From an uncultured Sphaerochaeta sp. (GTDB taxonomy: Bacteria > Spirochaetota > Spirochaetia > Sphaerochaetales > Sphaerochaetaceae): a stretch of DNA of 64,000 nt. Positions 50,756 to 57,773 of the stretch are shown here, piece after piece; positions within the stretch are counted from its first letter, which is position 1, and every line of letters begins with the position of its first letter. The stretch is from positions 2,009,715-2,073,714 of the forward strand of contig NZ_OY781873.1 of NCBI RefSeq assembly GCF_963677075.1. The letters are read 5' to 3'. The position numbers were made by a program, and so were the translations under genes. The notes beneath the pieces were generated by a model. That model did not search any database. It saw only the letters and a program-made list of their open reading frames with translations, and was not told where the DNA came from.

Positions 50756-51640
50756 ATGAAAAGAAACCAAACGATGTTGAATGCAGTTGAAAAATCTTAC
50801 GCTTATGATGACGCAAACATTCTGAGCATGTACCTCAAGGAAATCAACAGGATTCCCTTGCTTACTCCTGAAGAGGAAGTGGAACTTGCAAAACGCGCAC
50901 AGAACGGCGAAGAGTTTGCACGAAAGAAAATGATTGAGTCAAATCTTCGCTTCGTTGTCAATGTGGCAAAGAAATACCAGAACCAGGGCTTGCCGTTGGT
51001 TGATCTGATCAATGAGGGAAACATTGGATTGATGACAGCACTTGAGAAATTTGAAGTTGAAAGAGGATACCATTTCATCAGTTATGCTGTGTGGTGGATC
51101 CGCCAGGCAATCATGAAGGCAATCAATGAAAAGAGTAGGGCTGTTCGTCTCCCACTCAATAGGACCAATGAGTTGTTGCAGATCCAGAAAGCCCAGAAGG
51201 CACTGATGAAGGACAATAACTCTGAGGACGTGAGTGCAGAAGAGATTGGGGCTCTCACCGGTTTCGATCCTGAGCATGTAGGTAACTTGCTCGCCATCAG
51301 CCGGGATATGGTTAGCCTCGATGCACCCATCTTCAATGATGGAAGTGCAAGTAATATTGGTGATTTCATAGAGGATGAGTCACAGATGAGTCCTGAGGAC
51401 AGTCTTCTTGAGCACTCCTTGGAAGAGGACGTTCGTTCGCTGCTTTCCACATTGAGTGACAAGGAGCGGGAAATTATAGAGTTACGCTTTGGTCTTGAAG
51501 GAAAGAATCCAATGTCTCTCAAGGAGATCGGGGAACTGTACAACCTGACCAAGGAGAGAATCCGCCAGATTGAGAAGAAAGCAATCGAGAGATTGCGTAA
51601 CCCCTCCCGATCAAAGATGGTTGAGAGTTATATCGCATAA
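50756..51640 (+). CDS. sigma70-family RNA polymerase sigma factor, group 2 (RpoS-like layout)
   Basis: 294 residues with region 1.2 (DDANILSMYLKEINRIPLL), 2.1-2.4 (LRFVVNVAKKYQNQGLPLVDLINEGNIGL ... SYAVWWIRQAI), region 3 and region 4 with helix-turn-helix (SLKEIGELYNLTKERIRQIEKKAIERLR). Region 1.1 is missing, so it is not the housekeeping RpoD, which is much longer. It should direct a stationary, stress or host-type regulon. ATG at 50756 has GGAAGG 6 nt upstream. Expression appears to depend on sigma54. Confidence 0.92.
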   Translation: MKRNQTMLNAVEKSYAYDDANILSMYLKEINRIPLLTPEEEVELAKRAQNGEEFARKKMIESNLRFVVNVAKKYQNQGLPLVDLINEGNIGLMTALEKFEVERGYHFISYAVWWIRQAIMKAINEKSRAVRLPLNRTNELLQIQKAQKALMKDNNSEDVSAEEIGALTGFDPEHVGNLLAISRDMVSLDAPIFNDGSASNIGDFIEDESQMSPEDSLLEHSLEEDVRSLLSTLSDKEREIIELRFGLEGKNPMSLKEIGELYNLTKERIRQIEKKAIERLRNPSRSKMVESYIA

Positions 51641-51670
51641 CAGCACCAAAAGGGTGTATCTATATATATT

Positions 51671-51705
51671 GGAAAAACCGGGCACAGGCTGTCCGGTTTT
51701 TTCCC
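51671..51705. terminator. terminator of the sigma factor gene
   Basis: GGAAAAACCGG (51671-51681) pairs with CCGGTTTTTTCC (51693-51704) over a loop of about 11 nt, with T and A tracts either side. Confidence 0.85.
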
Positions 51706-51751
51706 TCTCTAGCCCAATCTGACAATAGGCTCGGATACGTGATTTCGACAA

Positions 51752-51792
51752 CAAGAAACAGGAGATCGATTTACTCGGTCTCCTGTTTCTTG
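51752..51792. repeat. long perfect inverted repeat, probable iclR-side terminator
   Basis: CAAGAAACAGGAGA (51752-51765) is the exact reverse complement of TCTCCTGTTTCTTG (51779-51792). The stem extends inward by CGA/TCG with a U-G pair to about 18 bp. It lies between convergent genes; T-runs beside it are short, so it may also protect mRNA 3' ends. Confidence 0.65.
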
Positions 51793-51812
51793 CTATTCCT
51801 GTAAATAGGTTG

Positions 51813-52601
51813 CTAGAATTCTGGACGATTGGATTTCCCCGTATACCCCATATTGTAGCTGATGGTAGCTGCACAACGCATAACCAACACAGCCATGGTC
51901 TCAGGCCTCATCTCTGGGTGCTGGGCCAGTACCCAGGAAGTAGATACTGCAGCAATGACCTGTCCACGGTAGTCGTGGATAGGGGCAGCCACACAGTTAA
52001 TTGCAGGCTCCGCCTCCTGGTCATCAAGTGACCATCCCCTTCTTCTGCATTCACGAATGTCCTGGAGCAGACTCTCAATATTGGTATGGGTGTTTGGTCC
52101 TTGACGAGAGAAGGTTTCATGGGCAAGGAGAGCCCGAATTTCTTCGTCACCCAAACCCATCAACAAGGACTTTCCAAGTGATGTGCAATAGAGGGGTTTT
52201 CTCTGTCCCACGATAGCATACTTACGAAGGCTGTTGATTTGTTCCTTGCTATCCACATAGACCATCTTGTCCTCCTGTCGGATGGCAAGAAAGACCACAT
52301 TGCCTGTAGAAACGGAAAGTTCGTCCATGGCAGGGGAGCTCTCAGTCTTCAGTTCAAGGTTGTTGAGATAGTTGCTGCAAAGAGCAATGAAACCAGGGCC
52401 AAGGCGATATCGGCCGGTATCTTCTGATTTTCTCACATATTCACGTTGAATGAGCACTCCGATGAGACGGTGTACCGTGCTTTTGGGGAGCTTGAGCATC
52501 TCAGAAATTTGAATCAGGTTGTAGCCGTTCTGCTCGTTTCCCAACAACTCCAAGATGTCAAAGGCTCGATCAAGTGATTGTACTTTCAATTCTGATGGCA
52601 C
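51813..52601 (-). CDS. IclR-family transcriptional regulator (KdgR-like by context)
   Basis: 262 residues: N-terminal winged helix (about 5-65, SLDRAFDILELLG ... MLKLPKSTVHRLIGVL) and C-terminal GAF-like effector domain with YCTSLGKSLLMGL and the AAPIHDYRGQVIAAVS segment. GTG start with AAGGAGG 7 nt upstream. It is divergent from the TRAP-kduI-kduD operon; in gamma-proteobacteria the IclR-family KdgR represses kdu genes in response to 2-keto-3-deoxygluconate. The same logic here is inference from position and the two operators. Confidence 0.9.
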   Translation of the reverse strand: MPSELKVQSLDRAFDILELLGNEQNGYNLIQISEMLKLPKSTVHRLIGVLIQREYVRKSEDTGRYRLGPGFIALCSNYLNNLELKTESSPAMDELSVSTGNVVFLAIRQEDKMVYVDSKEQINSLRKYAIVGQRKPLYCTSLGKSLLMGLGDEEIRALLAHETFSRQGPNTHTNIESLLQDIRECRRRGWSLDDQEAEPAINCVAAPIHDYRGQVIAAVSTSWVLAQHPEMRPETMAVLVMRCAATISYNMGYTGKSNRPEF

Positions 52602-52623
52602 CTCTCATCCTCCTTGTTATTTC

Positions 52624-52652
52624 AATATATTCCATTTATTTCCCCTTGACAA
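52624..52652 (-). promoter_or_regulatory. promoter of the IclR-family gene
   Basis: On the minus strand TTGTCA (52647-52652), 17-bp spacer, TATATT (52624-52629). The -35 shares five bases with the -35 of the opposite promoter. Confidence 0.65.
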
Positions 52653-52673
52653 GAGAGGAAGGTGTCTTATAAT
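52646..52673 (+). promoter_or_regulatory. strong promoter of the TRAP-kdu operon
   Basis: Consensus TTGACA (52646-52651), 16-bp spacer, consensus TATAAT (52668-52673). A promoter this strong needs a repressor, and an operator follows at once. Confidence 0.85.
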
Positions 52674-52682
52674 GGAATTAGA

Positions 52683-52697
52683 TTCCACGATGTGGAA
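52683..52697 (+). promoter_or_regulatory. operator 1, TTCCA-CGATG-TGGAA
   Basis: Palindrome with 5-bp arms and CGATG centre, just at or after the predicted start (about 52680). It is nearly identical to 52764-52778. A further half-site TGGAA lies at 52673-52677. Probable binding site of the divergent IclR-family regulator. Confidence 0.7.
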
Positions 52698-52763
52698 CAA
52701 AATTGGGAATATTGAGAAATATGTGTACATAATCATATATTAATTCTTCAATATGAAAAGCAG

Positions 52764-52778
52764 TTCCACGATATGGAA
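52764..52778 (+). promoter_or_regulatory. operator 2, TTCCA-CGATA-TGGAA
   Basis: Matches operator 1 at 14 of 15 bases, 81 bp downstream and about 20 bp before the dctP start codon. Two sites could allow looping or roadblock repression. Confidence 0.7.
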
Positions 52779-52798
52779 CATAAATTTAGGAGGAAAGC

Positions 52799-53809
52799 AT
52801 GAAAAAAACTGTGTGTTTGGTGCTTTGCATGTTGCTTGTGTTCTCTGCAGTCTTTGCACAAGGACAACAAGAGGCAGCAGGGGAGAAGACGTTTACTATG
52901 AAATTGGGGCACGCTTCAACAACAGAGTCAACAAGGCATAAGGCCCTGCTGGTTATGGAGGAGTATGTAGAGAAAGAATCTGATGGTCGCTTGCAGATAG
53001 AGATTTATCCAGCAGGAACCCTCGGAAACGAATCTGACATGATTGAGGCGATGAAACTCGGTACCCAGGAGATGTTTGTTGGTGGTGTCTTTGCTTCACA
53101 GACCCCGAAACTTGAGATTTTCCTGATGCCGTTCTTCTTCCCCACTCAGGCAGACCTGATGAAGGTTTCCCGCAGTGATTTCGGTGCAGAAATCATGGCA
53201 ACCGCAGAAGAGTATGGGATCAAGATGTTGGCAGTTGGTGACGGTGGTTCCCGCCAGATTACCAATAACGTTCGTCCTATCAAGACCCCTGCTGACATGA
53301 AAGGCTTGAAGATCAGGACTCCACCGATTGAATCCATCATCAAGAGTATGGAAGCATTGGGTGCAAATCCTGTTTCCATTCCCTATGGAGACACTTACAT
53401 GGCACTCAAGACCGGTGTTGCAGACGGTCAGGAAAACCCCTTGGCCAATATCGGCGACATGAAGTTCTTTGAGGTGCAGAAGTACATGACCATGATCGAT
53501 TATCAATTCCATCCAGAGCCGATTGATGTGAACCTCGATGTCTGGAACTCCCTTCCCAGCGATCTGCAGGAAGTTCTTCAGGCTGGTGCATGGATCTATA
53601 CCGATGAGCAGAACCGTCTTCGCCGCGAGCTCAACGAGTATTACTATGACATGATTGTTGATGGTGGTGTGACTGTCTATTCACCAAGTGATGCAGAAAT
53701 CCAGAAGTTCATCGATGCTTGTCAGCCGGTATACTCCTATTTCGTAAATAAAGGTATCTTCACTCAGGCTGAACTGGATGAGATGCGCAGAATTGTCAAC
53801 GAAACATGA
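52799..53809 (+). CDS. dctP: TRAP transporter solute-binding protein, DctP family
   Basis: 336 residues. Signal peptide (1-20, cleavage after VFAQG region) is followed by KLGHASTTESTRHKALLVMEEYVEKESDGRLQIEIYPAGTLG, the DctP N-lobe. The conserved carboxylate-binding Arg lies in KGLKIRTPP. Periplasmic binding protein for an organic acid; with kduI and kduD downstream the ligand is probably a uronate or unsaturated oligouronide (inference). AGGAGG lies 7 nt before the ATG. Confidence 0.93.
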   Translation: MKKTVCLVLCMLLVFSAVFAQGQQEAAGEKTFTMKLGHASTTESTRHKALLVMEEYVEKESDGRLQIEIYPAGTLGNESDMIEAMKLGTQEMFVGGVFASQTPKLEIFLMPFFFPTQADLMKVSRSDFGAEIMATAEEYGIKMLAVGDGGSRQITNNVRPIKTPADMKGLKIRTPPIESIIKSMEALGANPVSIPYGDTYMALKTGVADGQENPLANIGDMKFFEVQKYMTMIDYQFHPEPIDVNLDVWNSLPSDLQEVLQAGAWIYTDEQNRLRRELNEYYYDMIVDGGVTVYSPSDAEIQKFIDACQPVYSYFVNKGIFTQAELDEMRRIVNET

Positions 53810-53817
53810 TGCTGTGG

Positions 53818-53841
53818 GCCCGTCTTCTTCGGGGGACGGGC
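53818..53841 (+). promoter_or_regulatory. intercistronic hairpin between dctP and dctQ
   Basis: GCCCGTC (53818-53824) pairs with GACGGGC (53835-53841). There is no T-tract, so it is more likely a 3' stabiliser or partial attenuator setting a higher dctP level than a true terminator. Confidence 0.6.
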
Positions 53842-53861
53842 AATCTATGTCTAAAGGATAA

Positions 53862-54404
53862 GTGTGGTTTTGTATGAAAAAACTCATTCTGGGAATCGAT
53901 CGGTTCCTTTCAGTGGTAGGCATTGCCCTAACCGCAATTCTTGCAACAGGAGTAATCATCTCGGTGATACTCCGCTATGTGTTTTCTATTGCCTTCGTCC
54001 AGTCTGAGGAGTTGTTGACGATGGTCTTTGTGGCCACCACGTTTTTCGGGGCTGCCCTTGGTCTCAGGGAATCTGAGCATATTGCAGTTTCCAATTTTGT
54101 CTCGGCAATGCCTGCAAAGCCTCGTAAGGTTTTTGCTGTCATTGGGCAGGTAGTGATTATCGTGGTTTCCATGGGAATGATTTATTACAGTTACCGGATG
54201 ATCATGAAGGTGGGGAAAGTTCCTTCACCCGCAACAGGGATACCTCGTGGGTACTACTACGCAATGATCCCCATTTCCTTTCTCTTCACCACCTTCTATG
54301 GTGTGGTGAATATTCTAAAAGAGTTTATTGACATCCCGCAGCCCGTGAAAGGGTACAAGGATGATTATGAATTGGGTATGTCTGATACCGAAGGAGGCGT
54401 ATAA
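53862..54404 (+). CDS. dctQ: TRAP transporter small permease, DctQ family
   Basis: 180 residues with four membrane helices; RYVFSIAFVQSEELLTMVFVATTFFGAALGLRESEH is the DctQ core. The small subunit pairs with DctM. GTG at 53862 is supported by AAAGGA close upstream; ATG at 53874 (MKKLILGID) is an alternative with a distant ribosome site. The stop overlaps the dctM start (TAATG). Confidence 0.9.
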   Translation: MWFCMKKLILGIDRFLSVVGIALTAILATGVIISVILRYVFSIAFVQSEELLTMVFVATTFFGAALGLRESEHIAVSNFVSAMPAKPRKVFAVIGQVVIIVVSMGMIYYSYRMIMKVGKVPSPATGIPRGYYYAMIPISFLFTTFYGVVNILKEFIDIPQPVKGYKDDYELGMSDTEGGV

Positions 54405-55681
54405 TGGAACTTTCATTGATGTTTTTCGCCTTGATCGTCCTCCTCGTCATTGGTGTGCCGATTGCATATGCCATTGGAGCCTCTGGGATCATCTATATGC
54501 TCATGAGCAACCCGACGTTTCTCTTGACCTTTCCCCAGCGGGTATGGTCGGGAACTGAAAGTTTCATCATAGTTGCCATGCCGCTGTTCATGCTTACCGG
54601 GGAGTTGATGAACCACAGTGGGCTAACCAGGAGACTGATTGATTTTTCCATGCTTCTGGTGCGTCCTGTTCGTGGAGGACTCGGGGAAGTGAACGTTGTC
54701 GCATCGATGATATTCGGTGGTATCTCTGGTTCATCTGTTGCCGATACCTCCGCCCTCGGTTCCATTCTGATTCCAGATATGGTTAAAAAAGGATATCCAA
54801 AGGGGTTTTCAGCTGGTATCACGGTAGCTTCCTCGACCATTGGCATGATCATACCCCCTTCGGTACCCATGCTCATGTACGCCATGGTCAGTGGTGCCTC
54901 GGTAGGAAAGCTGTTTCTTGCAGGACTCATCCCTGGCATTTTGGTTGGTGCAACACAGTTGATCATGACCTTTGTGATCTCCAGGCGCAGGGGCTACCAC
55001 CCTGAGAAGGAGAAAGTCGAGTGGAGACAGGCTTTGAAAGTGACCAAAGATGGATCGCTTGCCATTGTTATGCCTCTCTTGATCATCGTCAGCGTCTCCT
55101 TTGGTATTGCAACGGCTAGTGAATCGGCAGGTCTTGCTGTTCTCTATGCAACCATCCTTGGATTCTTTGTCTACAAGGAACTGAAGTGGTCTGAAGTGAA
55201 GAATGCATTGAAGAAGACCTTCATGATGTCCTCCTCGATCATGATCATAGGTGGATTTACCATGATCTTCACTTGGATTCTTGCTGTTGAGCAGGTTCCT
55301 GCAGCTATCGGCGCCTTCCTGATAGATTCAAATATCCCCGCTTGGATGGTGTTCCTGTTCCTGGATATCATCATCCTTCTGCTAGGTACCTTCCTTGATG
55401 TGACTCCCTGTATTCTCCTCATCAGTCCGATACTGCTACCTGTAATGCAGCAGTTCGGGATGAATGAATTGCAGTTCGGGGCTATCATCATCGTGGGCCT
55501 GGCAATCGGTTTGGTGACCCCGCCGGTAGGGATGTGTTTGAATGTGGCAAGCAAAATATGTAGAATGGATATTGTAAGCGTATTCAAGTCTGCCGCCCCA
55601 TTTATCATCTGTAATGTGATAGTATTAGTGGGTATAACTTTTGTTCCCGCTTTGAGTTTGTGGTTGCCGTCCATCATCTAG
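54404..55681 (+). CDS. dctM: TRAP transporter large permease, DctM family
   Basis: 425 residues, about twelve membrane helices. PLFMLTGELMNHSGLTRRLI, GGISGSSVADTSALGSILIP and GLVTPPVGMCLNV are DctM signatures. It drives Na+-coupled uptake of the DctP ligand. It overlaps dctQ by 1 bp. Confidence 0.95.
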   Translation: MELSLMFFALIVLLVIGVPIAYAIGASGIIYMLMSNPTFLLTFPQRVWSGTESFIIVAMPLFMLTGELMNHSGLTRRLIDFSMLLVRPVRGGLGEVNVVASMIFGGISGSSVADTSALGSILIPDMVKKGYPKGFSAGITVASSTIGMIIPPSVPMLMYAMVSGASVGKLFLAGLIPGILVGATQLIMTFVISRRRGYHPEKEKVEWRQALKVTKDGSLAIVMPLLIIVSVSFGIATASESAGLAVLYATILGFFVYKELKWSEVKNALKKTFMMSSSIMIIGGFTMIFTWILAVEQVPAAIGAFLIDSNIPAWMVFLFLDIIILLLGTFLDVTPCILLISPILLPVMQQFGMNELQFGAIIIVGLAIGLVTPPVGMCLNVASKICRMDIVSVFKSAAPFIICNVIVLVGITFVPALSLWLPSII

Positions 55682-55728
55682 ATGGTGGTATTGATATAAG
55701 AAAAAAATTAATTGTAAGGAGTTACGAT

Positions 55729-56571
55729 ATGGATACAAGGTATTCGACTGGCAAAGAAGCATTCAAGCATATGACGACACAGGAGCTCAGGGATGAGTTC
55801 TTGGTTGACGGAATATTTCTCGCTGATGAGGTCAGTGGTGTCTATTCTCACATCGACAGGATTGTCACCATGGGTGCAATGCCGGTGAAAGGGGAGCTGG
55901 ACCTGGAAAAGAACATCGATCCGATGAAGGATTTTGGTGTCGAGTACTTCCTGCAGCGCCGCGAGATTGGAATGATCAACATCGGTGGCGATGGCTACGT
56001 GGTGGCCGATGGCAAGCGCTATGACCTGGTGAGCCTTGATGGATTGTACCTGCCGATGGGAACAAAAAAGGTGACTCTTGGAAGCAATGACGGGAATAAG
56101 CCTGCAAAGTTCTATATGAGCAGTACTCCTGCACACCATGCATTTGAAGCAAAGCATATTGTCTTTGCTGATGCAAAGCATGTACCAGCAGGCAACAAGG
56201 CAGAGAGCAATGAACGGGTGATCAACCAGTATATTCACCCCGATGTATTGGATACCTGCCAGCTTTCCATGGGACTGACACAACTGAAAGAGGGCAGTGT
56301 TTGGAATACAATGCCGGTACATACGCATGAGAGAAGAATGGAAGTGTACTTCTACTTTGACATTGATGCAGAACAGACACTGTTCCACTTCTTTGGGGAA
56401 CCGAGTGAGACAAGGCACATCATTGTGCACAACGAACAGGCTGTTATCAGCCCGTCTTGGTCGATCCACAGCGGAGTCGGTACAAGCAACTATACGTTCA
56501 TCTGGTCAATGTGTGGTGAGAACAGAACCTACACTGACATGGACCATGTAGCAACGAAGGATTTGAGGTAA
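55729..56571 (+). CDS. kduI: 5-dehydro-4-deoxy-D-glucuronate isomerase KduI
   Basis: 280 residues. The zinc site MPVHTHERRMEVYFYFD (H, H, E) and the later SIHSGVGTSNYTFIW histidine match KduI. It converts 5-keto-4-deoxyuronate to 2,5-diketo-3-deoxygluconate in pectin/uronan breakdown. ATG at 55729 has AAGGAG 7 nt upstream; the longer frame overlapping dctM is not used. Confidence 0.95.
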   Translation: MDTRYSTGKEAFKHMTTQELRDEFLVDGIFLADEVSGVYSHIDRIVTMGAMPVKGELDLEKNIDPMKDFGVEYFLQRREIGMINIGGDGYVVADGKRYDLVSLDGLYLPMGTKKVTLGSNDGNKPAKFYMSSTPAHHAFEAKHIVFADAKHVPAGNKAESNERVINQYIHPDVLDTCQLSMGLTQLKEGSVWNTMPVHTHERRMEVYFYFDIDAEQTLFHFFGEPSETRHIIVHNEQAVISPSWSIHSGVGTSNYTFIWSMCGENRTYTDMDHVATKDLR

Positions 56572-56576
56572 ATTGT

Positions 56577-57380
56577 ATGGGATATATTGAAAAACAGTTC
56601 TCCCTTGAGGGGAAGGTGGCCTGGGTGACCGGGGCAAGTTACGGCATCGGTTTTGCCATTGCAAGTGCCTATGCATCTGCTGGTGCGAAGATTGCGTTCA
56701 ACGATATCAACCAGGATTTGGTGGACAAGGGCCTTGCTTCCTACAAGGAAGCAGGCATCGATGCCAAGGGCTATGTGTGTGATGTCACCGATGAGAAAGC
56801 GGTAGCTGAGACCACGGAGAAGATAATCAAAGATCTTGGAGCGGTTGACATCCTGGTAAACAATGCTGGGATTATCCGCCGTGTTCCGATGCACGAGATG
56901 AGTGCAGAGGAGTGGCGCAAGGTAATCGACATCGATCTGAACGCACCCTTCATCGTGAGCAAGGCTGTCCTTCCCGGGATGATGGAGAGAAAGAGCGGTA
57001 AGATCATAAATATCTGCTCAATGATGAGTGAGCTGGGCAGAGAGACTGTCGCAGCGTATGCTGCTGCAAAGGGTGGCCTGAAGATGTTGACAAGAAACAT
57101 CTGCAGTGAGTACGGCAAGTACAACATCCAGTGCAACGGGATTGGACCTGGCTACATAGCAACCCCGCAGACCGCTCCTCTCAGGGAGCGACAGGCCGAC
57201 GGTAGTCGTCACCCGTTTGACTCATTCATCGTAGCAAAGACACCTGCAGAGCGTTGGGGGACAACCGAGGATCTCACCGGTCCAGCCTTGTTCCTTGCCT
57301 CCGGTGCAAGTGATTTCGTGAATGGTCATGTCCTGTATGTCGATGGTGGCATTCTTGCCTATATTGGCAAACAGCCCTAA
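56577..57380 (+). CDS. kduD: KduD-type SDR (2-dehydro-3-deoxy-D-gluconate 5-dehydrogenase)
   Basis: 267 residues, short-chain dehydrogenase. Cofactor motif TGASYGIGFAIA, NNAGI, and active site Y-A-A-A-K with the preceding serine in ICSMMSE. It reduces 2,5-diketo-3-deoxygluconate to KDG. Position right after kduI makes the KduD call firm. KDG kinase and aldolase are not in the window. A terminator follows. Confidence 0.92.
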   Translation: MGYIEKQFSLEGKVAWVTGASYGIGFAIASAYASAGAKIAFNDINQDLVDKGLASYKEAGIDAKGYVCDVTDEKAVAETTEKIIKDLGAVDILVNNAGIIRRVPMHEMSAEEWRKVIDIDLNAPFIVSKAVLPGMMERKSGKIINICSMMSELGRETVAAYAAAKGGLKMLTRNICSEYGKYNIQCNGIGPGYIATPQTAPLRERQADGSRHPFDSFIVAKTPAERWGTTEDLTGPALFLASGASDFVNGHVLYVDGGILAYIGKQP

Positions 57381-57400
57381 TTAGTCCTTCTTTTTACTTT

Positions 57401-57438
57401 GCCCATATTCCCTTCAGGGGGTGTGGGTGATTTTTTTT
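57401..57438 (+). terminator. terminator of the TRAP-kdu operon
   Basis: An 11-bp stem, CCCATATTCCC (57402-57412) with GGGGGTGTGGG (57417-57427), three G-U pairs, loop TTCA, then TGATTTTTTTT. Confidence 0.8.
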
Positions 57439-57613
57439 GGCTTAAGGCTGAGATGATAAGTAATGATTGTTGCTATTTGTTGCAAAGATGAGGGATTCGA
57501 TCAAATTTTAATTAGGAATTGCGTAAACGCGTAAAATTCAATTAAAAGCTGATAGGAACTAGCAAAATACGATTTGTCTTAGGATTTGCTCAATACCGAG
57601 TGCTAAGGCCAAA

Positions 57614-57630
57614 TTGGAATAATGTTCCAA
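57614..57630 (+). promoter_or_regulatory. palindrome TTGGAA-TAATG-TTCCAA
   Basis: Perfect 6-bp arms around a 5-bp centre, 75 bp upstream of the ppdK -35. The arm order is the reverse of the IclR-type operators at 52683 and 52764, so the binder is probably a different regulator. Confidence 0.45.
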
Positions 57631-57704
57631 AAAGGATATTAACAAATATTTATCTAATAAGAAGTTGGAAGTACCCAAACTGCTTCTTTTACGCTCCGGA
57701 TTCA

Positions 57705-57733
57705 TTGACAGTCAGGAGCTAAGCAGGTAGGAT
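57705..57733 (+). promoter_or_regulatory. ppdK promoter
   Basis: TTGACA (57705-57710), 17-bp spacer, TAGGAT (57728-57733). Confidence 0.65.
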
Positions 57734-57773
57734 TTGCACGTCTAGTAATAGTGAAAATTAAGAGGAGTCTTGT

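Larger units (their letters stand above)
57439..57773 (+). other. gene-free upstream region of ppdK
   Basis: 335 AT-rich bases. They hold the palindrome at 57614-57630, a short GCGT-AA-ACGC repeat near 57520, and the ppdK promoter. No coding region is supported. Confidence 0.6.
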
